In this document: one piece after another, positions 25,541 to 33,268 of the stretch
How the letters are laid out: the number at the start of each line of letters is the position of its first letter
Position numbering within the stretch: position 1 is the stretch's first letter
NCBI GenBank assembly: GCA_014860115.1
Contig: JACZKK010000133.1
Span: 1-45,708, forward strand
Origin: Ignavibacteriaceae bacterium
GTDB taxonomy: Bacteria > Bacteroidota > Ignavibacteria > Ignavibacteriales > Ignavibacteriaceae
Direction: 5' to 3'
Length of the DNA stretch: 45,708 bases
Notes under the pieces: model-generated
The model's input: the letters and a program-made list of their open reading frames with translations, nothing else
Databases searched by the model: none
What the model was told of the DNA's origin: nothing
Position numbers and translations under genes: made by a program

Positions 25541-27208
25541 ATGAAAACTCAACCAAGTTCTAAACTCCGAATCCTGAAATCAATTCAGTTCTTCCTGATT
25601 ATTTTATATTTGCTCTCACTCCCATTTGCACTGGATTCTTATGCATTTACTTCTACTGACAGTATTAAGACTGAAGAAAATAATTTAAATGTCGGTCAGA
25701 CTACTGCTGCGGTTAAATTCGAAGGCAAAATATTGTTCTATGTACGCGGGATAACTTCCTTGCCAGCCGAAGAACGTGCGCGCATTATCGCCGAAAGAAT
25801 GAATAATATAGCCGAAAATGATTCTATTAATACTGGATCGCTTCGGATAGAAGAATTAGAAGACCGAAGTAATATCCTTGCTGGTGAGAATTTTATTGTG
25901 AGCATTGTCGATGCTGATGCAGCGATTGAAGGATTAGATAGACAGCTCTTATCTGAAATAATAAAGAATAATATCGCTAAAGCAATTGATTCTTACCGAT
26001 ACGAACGCAGCAGCGGTGTATTGTTGAAGAAAGTAATTTATGCGGCTGTAGCTACAGTTGTGTTTTTATTATTGTTGTTTTTGTTTCTACGAATCTCGCG
26101 CAGGCTGGATAATCTTGTACAAGCAAAATTAAAATCCAGAATTGAAGGGTTAGAAACTCAGTCATATCATCTGATCCAGGCAAAACAATTATGGACTGCA
26201 CTACGTGGGTTTATCAATTCTATAAAAATACTTGTTATCGCTATACTAATATTTCTTTATGTGCAATATGTTCTAAAATCATTTCCATTGACCAAACCAC
26301 TTGCTGATGAATTATTTTCACTTATTCTCTCCCCTCTCGGCTCACTCGGAATGGGATTTGTTTCCTCATTACCAAATATCATTTTTTTAATTGTACTCTT
26401 TTTTGTCATTCGTTATTTAGTCAAGCTGATAAAATTATTTTTTGCCGGTGTGAGCCAGGGGACAATATCATTTGCAAACTTTGATCCGGAATGGGCATTA
26501 CCAACTTTTAAAATAGTACGGTTCCTCATAATTATTCTTGCCTTTGTTATTGCATATCCCTACATCCCGGGCTCAGAGTCGGATGCTTTTAAAGGAGTTT
26601 CTGTTCTCCTTGGAATAATGTTCTCTATCGGCTCATCATCATTTATAAGTAATATCATTGCAGGATACAGTTTGACGTACAGACGGGCTTTTAAAATTGG
26701 CGACCGGATAAAAATCGATGATTCTTTTGGCGATGTTGTTGATATGAAGTTATATGTCACACGCCTGCGCTCTCTAAAAAATGAAGAAATAATTATTCCT
26801 AATTCATCATTAATAAACAGCAACGTAATTAATTACAGTTCGTTAGCGAAGCAGCATGGTCTAATCCTGCACACAACTGTGGGAATAGGTTACGAGACTC
26901 CCTGGAGATTAGTTGAAGAGATGTTAAAATCAGCAGCTGATCGTACTCAAGGATTATTAAAACAGCCGACACCATTTGTCTTGCAAAAGTCGCTCGGAGA
27001 TTTTGCAATAACGTATGAGATAAATGCTTATTGCGATAGTCCTAATAAAATGATGCTTATATATTCCTCACTGCATCAAAATATTTTAGATGTTTTCAAT
27101 GAAAATAATATTCAAATAATGACTCCTGCTTATGAAGGTGATCCGGCGGAGCCAAAAGTCGTTCCTAAAGAAAAATGGTTTCCAACTCCAGGCACAAATA
27201 AAAAATGA
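25541..27208 (+). CDS. MscS-family mechanosensitive channel
   Basis: 555 residues: signal-like N-terminus, a periplasmic region (~35-160) with EERARIIAERM, several membrane helices (~165-385), then the MscS pore helix and beta domain (SSSFISNIIAGYSLTYRRAFKIGDRIKI, SLKNEEIIIPNSSLINSNVINYS, KSLGDFAITYEINAYCD). It releases solutes under membrane tension. The large periplasmic domain resembles YnaI/YbdG-type or plant-like larger members more than E. coli MscS. The candidate activator site upstream would make it stress-induced (inference). Confidence 0.88.
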   Translation: MKTQPSSKLRILKSIQFFLIILYLLSLPFALDSYAFTSTDSIKTEENNLNVGQTTAAVKFEGKILFYVRGITSLPAEERARIIAERMNNIAENDSINTGSLRIEELEDRSNILAGENFIVSIVDADAAIEGLDRQLLSEIIKNNIAKAIDSYRYERSSGVLLKKVIYAAVATVVFLLLLFLFLRISRRLDNLVQAKLKSRIEGLETQSYHLIQAKQLWTALRGFINSIKILVIAILIFLYVQYVLKSFPLTKPLADELFSLILSPLGSLGMGFVSSLPNIIFLIVLFFVIRYLVKLIKLFFAGVSQGTISFANFDPEWALPTFKIVRFLIIILAFVIAYPYIPGSESDAFKGVSVLLGIMFSIGSSSFISNIIAGYSLTYRRAFKIGDRIKIDDSFGDVVDMKLYVTRLRSLKNEEIIIPNSSLINSNVINYSSLAKQHGLILHTTVGIGYETPWRLVEEMLKSAADRTQGLLKQPTPFVLQKSLGDFAITYEINAYCDSPNKMMLIYSSLHQNILDVFNENNIQIMTPAYEGDPAEPKVVPKEKWFPTPGTNKK

Positions 27209-27308
27209 TGTTATGTGAGTTGACAATCTCCTAAACCAGTTTACTCTTATTTCAAACATAGATTTTATTTTTTACTAAACTCTAATCGCTTTATTAGCGT
27301 ATGATATA

Positions 27309-27734
27309 ATGAAAAATCCGACAAAAATAATTTTGACTCTTGTAGCTGCAGCAATATTAATCATTCTTGTAGTTGTTCTCACAAATAAACAATCTTCAGA
27401 AAGCAACACTCCTGGCATAAAAACCACAAACGAAAATTTACTTGTCGGTAATTGGATCAGAACAGATTTTGAATACAGAATCTCAATTTCAAAAATCAAT
27501 GAGGACGGAACGCTTGCAGCTCAGTACTTCAATCCAAATCAAATAAATGTTGGTAAAGCAAGTTGGGCGGAAAGTTACGGCAACCTTAAAATTATTATTG
27601 AATTAAGGGATGTTAATTATCCCGGCTCAACTTATACATTGAACTACCTTCCAGATAGAGATATGCTTGCCGGAGAATATTACCAGGCAGTTGAGGGTTT
27701 GACATTTTACGTTGAGTTCATCAGAAAACACTGA
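27309..27734 (+). CDS. Small membrane-anchored protein, unknown function
   Basis: 141 residues: one N-terminal membrane helix (IILTLVAAAILIILVVVL), a short Ser-rich linker, then a compact beta-rich domain (LVGNWIRTDFEYRISI, GTLAAQYFNPNQINVGKA, YPGSTYTLNYLPDRDMLAGEYY) that looks lipocalin-like. The last strand ends VEFIRKH. I do not recognise a named family. It converges with the DUF748 gene with a 12-nt gap. Confidence 0.65.
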   Translation: MKNPTKIILTLVAAAILIILVVVLTNKQSSESNTPGIKTTNENLLVGNWIRTDFEYRISISKINEDGTLAAQYFNPNQINVGKASWAESYGNLKIIIELRDVNYPGSTYTLNYLPDRDMLAGEYYQAVEGLTFYVEFIRKH

Positions 27735-27746
27735 TTATTTTTTTAT

Positions 27747-30095
27747 TCAATCCAAAGAACCTATTCCGAGCCTGCATCTCACCCAGTTCCTGTCTTCCTC
27801 TTCAAAAATTTCATTCTCTTTGATTGCTATTCTCTCTGGTGGTATTTGATGAACTGTCATCATATGATTTCTTATGGCTTCTGCTCTTGTTGTTGCAATG
27901 TTTTGGAATTCCATTTCACTTATTGGTTGAGTTGAAATAAGTTTTTGTCTTAACTCTTCGAGATAATTTCTTAAATCACCATTTCCCGCCGAGTCAATTT
28001 GGAATTTAACTTTTACCAGGTTTAGTAAAGAATCATTATTAGCCTGAACGTACATTTCCTCCAGGATTCCCTGACCTTTTGTATAGTCTGTCTTTTTTTG
28101 TGAAGCTGTTGTATCCGCACCTGTTTTACCTGTTAATCTCTGGTTATAAACGCTGTCGAATTTTGCTTCACGCATTGCCAATCCATCCGTAACGGTATCC
28201 ACTGCTCCATAAATTTCCAGAACAATCCCCGGTCGTTCTGCCATTATTTTGGACAGGCTAATCATTTTTTCAAACTGGTGGTTTTCCAGTTCTGCGCTTC
28301 CGACTTCAAAATCAACTGACTCGAGATCTTCGCCACCTATACCAAGTAAACCACCAAGAAAACGAAATGGTGCTGTTACGATTGTAGTCAGAACTCTTTT
28401 AACCGCCCACCAGACTAATGCACCTGTATCTGTTTCCGGATCATTTAAATCTCCTTCAACTTCGAGATCGAGATCAATATTTCCATCAGCATCTTTCAGA
28501 AGTGCAATTGCCAGTTTTATCGGAAGTCCTAAGCCTTCTTCTCCTTCTACTTCATCACCAAGTGTGAACTTATTCAAAAATACCTTGCTGTATGAAGTAA
28601 GAATTCCATTATCAATTTTATACTCAACATCCAGAGAAAGCTTTCCGCTTTCGAGATGATACCCGATAAAGTCAATTGAATATGGTGTAAGATTGGTCAT
28701 TTCAATATTATGGAAATTCATTTTAATATCTGAATAAGCTATCGGATCAAACGGATCCATCTTGCCTTTTATTTTGGCGAGCCCGTATTCGTCAACCGTT
28801 CCTTCCATTTTTATTTCTGCTCCAAGTGGATTTTCACTTGAGAAACCGATTACTTCTCCATTTAACTGATGAATTTTAGAAGCGAATTGCAGCGGCAGAC
28901 TCAAATCAGAAAAATACATTTCACTGTTTTCAATTTTTATGCTACCAATATCATAATTAAAGTCCATCTGCTCCTTTTTGGTATCAGCAGATTTGATAAA
29001 CAGTGTATCGGAGGTTTGTCCGGAATCAACAAGTACAGGAGATTCCTTCAACACCTCGATCAGGTTAATACCTTTATCTTCTGCGATAGCTATTCTTGTA
29101 TATAATTTTTTCAGATTAACATCACCAATATTAATGAGCATAGGATTAAGCTGTCCGCTGATATCAGATACTGTAAGTGAATTCCATTCAAGAAATCTTT
29201 CATCGTGCTTTGTGTCATAAAGAATGAGGTTTGTAATACTTGTATTTGCAGTAAAAGATATATCCATTTTTTTTGATGGATCCGGTTCATCAATCTTAAT
29301 GCTGCCGTCAATTGAGAGAAGACCATCGTCCAATCTAAGGTATGCGAATTGCGCAACATAAGGTGCCAATGGTTTCAGGCTAGCTTGATCAAGAGAAAAG
29401 TTTAAATCCGCTTTTAAAGGAGTCATCGAAAAATTACCGCTGAGTGAAAAGCTTCCACCGTGTCGGAGGTTGGATGTAAGATAAAAATCAGATGTGTCAG
29501 ATGAATTGAAACGTAAATTGGTTACAGTAACACTGAAACTGTCAATCCTTGTTTCTCCGGGTGGATTTACCGCTTTGTCAGTAATCTGCAAATGAAGCCC
29601 TTGTAAATCAAACTTTTGAATGAATATTTCCCACGGTTCATCTTCTTCCGCAACCTCCACTGAATCAGTATTCTGCCGGATCGCAGTTTCTATCAAATCT
29701 GAAAAATTAAACTCTTCTTCATTATAACGGATAATATTCCCATCCGGTTCGGTTAATTTTATTTCTTCAAAGTTAACTTCCTTGCTAAGTAAAGGCAGCA
29801 AGCTGACATTGATGAAGAATTCCTTGAATGAAAAAAAAGTTTCTTCTTTTTCTTTCTCATACATTTTGAATCCTTCAACCGAAAGTGTGAAAGCAAATGG
29901 ATTGAATGAAACCGATTCTATTTCTGCATCCCTTTTAAACTCCTCTTTTATATAATCAACCGCTTCACTTTTTATTATCATCGGTACAATGAAGAATCCT
30001 GCGATGGTGTAAATGATGAACAATGCTACCGCAGCATATAATGCAATTCGAAGGATTTGTTTAATTAGTGATTTTTTGTTTTTTTGTTCTGACAT
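27747..30095 (-). CDS. DUF748 (AsmA-like) protein with OmpA-like C-terminus
   Basis: 782 residues. One membrane helix at about 15-38, then a long beta-rich periplasmic region of the DUF748/AsmA type (FSFKEFFINVSLLPLL, ITDKAVNPPGETRIDSFSVTV, LTPYSIDFIGYHLESGKLSLDVEYKI, LPIKLAIALLKDADGNIDLDL). The C-terminus has an OmpA-like stretch (MAERPGIVLEIYGAVDT... IATTRAEAIRNHM). AsmA-like proteins are linked to lipid transport or envelope upkeep. Divergent from sulfatase 1. Its promoter carries the GTAC motif. Confidence 0.85.
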   Translation of the reverse strand: MSEQKNKKSLIKQILRIALYAAVALFIIYTIAGFFIVPMIIKSEAVDYIKEEFKRDAEIESVSFNPFAFTLSVEGFKMYEKEKEETFFSFKEFFINVSLLPLLSKEVNFEEIKLTEPDGNIIRYNEEEFNFSDLIETAIRQNTDSVEVAEEDEPWEIFIQKFDLQGLHLQITDKAVNPPGETRIDSFSVTVTNLRFNSSDTSDFYLTSNLRHGGSFSLSGNFSMTPLKADLNFSLDQASLKPLAPYVAQFAYLRLDDGLLSIDGSIKIDEPDPSKKMDISFTANTSITNLILYDTKHDERFLEWNSLTVSDISGQLNPMLINIGDVNLKKLYTRIAIAEDKGINLIEVLKESPVLVDSGQTSDTLFIKSADTKKEQMDFNYDIGSIKIENSEMYFSDLSLPLQFASKIHQLNGEVIGFSSENPLGAEIKMEGTVDEYGLAKIKGKMDPFDPIAYSDIKMNFHNIEMTNLTPYSIDFIGYHLESGKLSLDVEYKIDNGILTSYSKVFLNKFTLGDEVEGEEGLGLPIKLAIALLKDADGNIDLDLEVEGDLNDPETDTGALVWWAVKRVLTTIVTAPFRFLGGLLGIGGEDLESVDFEVGSAELENHQFEKMISLSKIMAERPGIVLEIYGAVDTVTDGLAMREAKFDSVYNQRLTGKTGADTTASQKKTDYTKGQGILEEMYVQANNDSLLNLVKVKFQIDSAGNGDLRNYLEELRQKLISTQPISEMEFQNIATTRAEAIRNHMMTVHQIPPERIAIKENEIFEEEDRNWVRCRLGIGSLD

Positions 30096-30125
30096 AAGAA
30101 TAGTAATAATTGAGATAACTTGTTT

Positions 30126-30171
30126 TAAACTTACTTAAAAATATCCACCTGACAATAGTACTCTAGTATAG
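30126..30171 (-). promoter_or_regulatory. Candidate activator site plus promoter (GTAC motif, site 3)
   Basis: Read on the minus strand: CTATACTAGAGTACTATTG (plus 30171-30153), exactly 19 nt, then TAAGTTTA (plus 30133-30126; one mismatch from TAnnTTTG). This is the same order and spacing as sites 1 and 2. The leader to the DUF748 ATG would be about 24 nt. Confidence 0.45.
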
Positions 30172-30281
30172 CCCAATCTAGATAAAGATGAGTATGTGAA
30201 ATAGTGGTTTGATCAATTAACGCTGAAGCAATTTAGCATTTTTTGTCATCTTACATTTTATGTGGTGTTTCTTAGAAATTA

Positions 30282-30323
30282 ACTTAGTAATGATTAATCT
30301 GAACTATTTATTTCCTATATTTG
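30282..30323 (+). promoter_or_regulatory. Promoter of sulfatase 1 with weak GTAC-like motif
   Basis: TATATTTG (30316-30323) is an exact TAnnTTTG -7 element. ACTTAGTAATGATTAA (30282-30297) is a degenerate copy of the motif seen at sites 1-3, placed 18 nt upstream. The 285-nt divergent region with DUF748 thus holds two promoters. Confidence 0.35.
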
Positions 30324-30379
30324 TTAAAATACCAATCGATTTTAATCAACTAAATCTCAATAATTAAGGAGGCATGATA

Positions 30380-31933
30380 ATGCTTAAAAAATCACTTATG
30401 ATTTTATTTCTCTTTTCTTTTGTGTCTTTAATGGCACAGGACAAACCAAACATACTCGTTATCTGGGGTGACGATATCGGAACATGGAATATCAGTCACA
30501 ACAACCGTGGAATGATGGGATACCAAACACCAAATATTGACAGAATTGCAAGCGAAGGTGTTGGTTTTACAGATTATTATGCTCAACAATCTTGCACCGC
30601 TGGGCGTGCAGCATTTATTAGTGGCAGTGTACCCGTAAGATCTGGAATGACCAAAGTAGGTATGCCGGGTGCTAAAGAAGGATGGCAAATAACTGATCTT
30701 ACTATGGCCACTGTTTTGAAAAGTCAGGGATATGCTACTGGTCAATTTGGAAAAAACCATCAAGGTGATCGTGATGAACATTTACCTACTAACAATGGTT
30801 TTGATGAATTTTTAGGAAATCTTTATCATCTCAATGCAGAAGAAGAGCCAGAAAATATGGATTATCCTGGTGATATGATTTTAAAAGATGGCAAAACATT
30901 TAGAGAAAAATTTGGACCCAGAGGGGTTATTCACTCATGGGCGGATGGTAAAGGTGGGCAACGTATTGAAGATACAGGACCTTTAACAAAAAAACGAATG
31001 GAAACTATCGATGATGAAACTGTTGAAGCTGCAAAAAAATTCATTAGAGAAACTGTAAAATCCGGTAAGCCTTTCTTTGTATGGTGGAATGGTACCCGTA
31101 TGCACTTCAGAACCCATGTAAAAGAAGATAGACGTCATAAAGGCAATGATGAATACACAGATGGTATGATTGAACACGATATGCATGTTGGACAATTACT
31201 CGACTTGTTGGACGAATTAGGTGTAACAGAAAATACAGTTGTAATGTATTCTACGGACAATGGACCTCATTACAATACCTGGCCAGATGCTGGAACCACT
31301 CCATTTCATGGAGAAAAAAATAGTAGCTGGGAAGGAGCTTATCGTGTGCCATGCTTTATAAAATGGCCGGGTCATTTTCCAAGTGGTAAAACTTTAAATG
31401 GAATTGTTGCCCATGAAGATTGGTTGCCCACTTTTGCTGCTATCGCTGGAGAACCAGATATAGTTGCTAAGGCTAAAAAAGGTGTAACGTTAAATGGTAG
31501 ATCATATAAAAATTATATCGATGGTTATAATCAATTGGAATACTTAAAAGGGAATGTTAAAGAATCACCTAGAGAAGGTTTTATATATGTAAATGATGCA
31601 GGAGAGATTGCCGCTTTACGATATGGCGATTGGAAAGCTATGTTCCTAGAAAATAGAGCAGATCGACTGCAAATTTGGCTAGAGCCTTTTACAGAATTAA
31701 GAGCCCCTTATCTTTTTAATCTTCGAAGAGATCCTTTTGAAAAAGCATTAGTGGGTTCGAATACCTATTATGACTGGTATATTGATAGAGCCTACATTCT
31801 TATAGCTATACAAGGGTATGCTTTTAATTTCTTAAGTACATTTAAAGATTATCCACCAAGCCAAACAGCTGGTGACTGGAGTCTATCAAAAGTGCAAAAA
31901 CAAATTGAAGCAATGACAATAGGCACAAATTAA
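30380..31933 (+). CDS. Exported type I (formylglycine) sulfatase, copy 1
   Basis: 517 residues; signal peptide MLKKSLMILFLFSFVSLMAQ, so periplasmic or outer. Sulfatase core: NILVIWGDDIG (metal-binding Asp pair), SCTAGRAAF with Cys72 in the [C/S]-x-[P/A]-x-R motif converted to formylglycine, GKNHQGD (Lys/His), STDNGPHYN (metal-binding Asp-Asn), GEKNSSWEGAYRVP. Start ATG at 30380 has GGAGG 7 nt upstream; ATG at 30374 is too close to it. Hydrolyses a sulfate ester, substrate unknown. About half identical to copy 2 (37106), with much closer matching near the N-terminus. No maturase gene is in the window. Confidence 0.88.
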   Translation: MLKKSLMILFLFSFVSLMAQDKPNILVIWGDDIGTWNISHNNRGMMGYQTPNIDRIASEGVGFTDYYAQQSCTAGRAAFISGSVPVRSGMTKVGMPGAKEGWQITDLTMATVLKSQGYATGQFGKNHQGDRDEHLPTNNGFDEFLGNLYHLNAEEEPENMDYPGDMILKDGKTFREKFGPRGVIHSWADGKGGQRIEDTGPLTKKRMETIDDETVEAAKKFIRETVKSGKPFFVWWNGTRMHFRTHVKEDRRHKGNDEYTDGMIEHDMHVGQLLDLLDELGVTENTVVMYSTDNGPHYNTWPDAGTTPFHGEKNSSWEGAYRVPCFIKWPGHFPSGKTLNGIVAHEDWLPTFAAIAGEPDIVAKAKKGVTLNGRSYKNYIDGYNQLEYLKGNVKESPREGFIYVNDAGEIAALRYGDWKAMFLENRADRLQIWLEPFTELRAPYLFNLRRDPFEKALVGSNTYYDWYIDRAYILIAIQGYAFNFLSTFKDYPPSQTAGDWSLSKVQKQIEAMTIGTN

Positions 31934-31965
31934 GTAATTTAATTTATGTCTGTAAATATTGATAA

Positions 31966-32002
31966 AAGGCGCTGATGTAGTTCAGCGCTTTTTATTTTTT
32001 TT
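31966..32002 (+). terminator. Terminator between sulfatase 1 and HAD 1
   Basis: Stem GCGCTGA/TCAGCGC (31969-31975, 31982-31988), loop TGTAGT, then a long T-rich tail. It should limit read-through from the sulfatase into the HAD gene. Confidence 0.85.
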
Positions 32003-32032
32003 AAAAAATATTAATGATAATATGAGTTGATA

Positions 32033-33031
32033 ATGAAACATCTGAATTTACTTTTAATATTTTTAACATTAATTCTGTTCTCTTGTTCAGAGCAGATTAA
32101 TCAAAAATCAGAGCCCCTCCCCTCCTGGAATGAAGGGAAAAACAAGCAATCTATAATAAATTTTGTAAATGAAGTAACGGATGAAAAATCGCCAAACTTT
32201 GTAAAACCCGGAGACAGGATTGCAACATTTGATAATGATGGATGTTTATGGAGTGAACAGCCTTATTATTTTCAACTTCAGTTTGCACTTGATAGAGTAA
32301 AAGTCTTAGCGCCTGAGCATCCTGAGTGGAATGATAATCCTCTATTTAAAGCTGTATTAGAAAATGATATTAAAACTGTGCTTTCATTTGGCGAGCATGG
32401 TTTACTGCAATTAGTTATGACAACCCATGCAGGAATGACGACAGAAGAATTTGCACAAATTGTAAAAGAATGGATTAATACAGCAAAACATCCAAAGACA
32501 AATAAACTTTATAAAGAAATGGTTTTTCAGCCAATGCTTGAATTGCTTGATTACTTAAGAGCAAACGGATTTAAAACTTTCATCGTCTCCGGCGGCGGAA
32601 TAGATTTTATGCGTCCCTGGACGGAAGAAGTTTATGGTATTCCATCAGATCAAGTTGTTGGTAGTTCTGGTAAAGTTAAGTTTGAAATAAGAGAAGGGCA
32701 ACCTGTTCTAGTTAAACTTCCTGAAATAAATTTTATCGATGATAAAGAAGGCAAGCCTGTCGGTATCCATCAGTTTATAGGTAAAAGACCAATTGCTGCT
32801 TTTGGTAATTCCGATGGTGATCTTCAGATGCTCCAGTATACAGCAGCCGGCGAAGGTAAAAGACTAATGTTATACGTTCATCATAGAGATGCAGAACGTG
32901 AATGGGCGTATGATAGAGAATCACACATTGGTAGACTCAATAAAGGACTTGATGAAGCTAATAAAAAAGGTTGGATCGTAGTAGATATGAAAAATGATTG
33001 GAAAGTTATTTATCCATTTGAGATGAAATAA
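32033..33031 (+). CDS. HAD-family phosphatase lipoprotein, copy 1
   Basis: 332 residues; lipoprotein signal with lipobox LFSC (mature Cys about 20). HAD motif I is FDNDGCLW with the nucleophile Asp at about 67; motif II Ser in FIVSGGG; a late acidic motif in AFGNSDGDLQML. A phosphohydrolase of the periplasm or outer membrane. The third residue after the second Asp, normally Thr, is Cys here, whereas copy 2 has Thr. Start ATG at 32033 has GAG at a good distance. About 80 percent identical to copy 2 (38921) by eye, much closer than the two sulfatases are. Confidence 0.85.
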   Translation: MKHLNLLLIFLTLILFSCSEQINQKSEPLPSWNEGKNKQSIINFVNEVTDEKSPNFVKPGDRIATFDNDGCLWSEQPYYFQLQFALDRVKVLAPEHPEWNDNPLFKAVLENDIKTVLSFGEHGLLQLVMTTHAGMTTEEFAQIVKEWINTAKHPKTNKLYKEMVFQPMLELLDYLRANGFKTFIVSGGGIDFMRPWTEEVYGIPSDQVVGSSGKVKFEIREGQPVLVKLPEINFIDDKEGKPVGIHQFIGKRPIAAFGNSDGDLQMLQYTAAGEGKRLMLYVHHRDAEREWAYDRESHIGRLNKGLDEANKKGWIVVDMKNDWKVIYPFEMK

Positions 33032-33065
33032 ACCCAAACCATTATCACGGAATAATTACCATAAA

Positions 33066-33125
33066 CAGTAGGAAAGATTTGAACTCGCTTGCCGATAAGA
33101 ACACAGGGGTACGCAATTCGCACCT
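33066..33125 (+). repeat. Degenerate REP-like element downstream of HAD 1
   Basis: Aligns with the intact hairpin pair after HAD 2 (39965-40021): shared pieces include the GAACTCGC/GAATTCGCC arm, GCCGATAA, and GGGGTACGCAATTCGCACC against GGGGCGTATGCAATACGCCCC. The hairpins here are largely broken. The remaining sequence up to 33228 also resembles the HAD 2 downstream region (ATCTCAC, TTTAACGTT). Confidence 0.45.
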
Positions 33126-33228
33126 AGAAAGTTAAAATTCAAATCTCACAACAATTAACAAAGGTTTAACGTTCAATGCTCTGATGAATTATTCTTATAA
33201 TTTAGTATTCTGTTAAAGTCGATATATT

Positions 33229-33236
33229 TATTTTTG
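33229..33236 (+). promoter_or_regulatory. Candidate -7 element for the two-component operon
   Basis: TATTTTTG matches TAnnTTTG 32 nt before the kinase start. No clear TTTG is seen at the -33 position. Confidence 0.35.
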
Positions 33237-33268
33237 TATAGGATATATTGATTCTTTGCTGACTCCAA

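Noticed and set aside
28249-28659. 136-residue plus-strand frame rich in Ser and Pro
   Set aside because: It is the antisense shadow of the DUF748 gene; the composition is what its codons give on the opposite strand.
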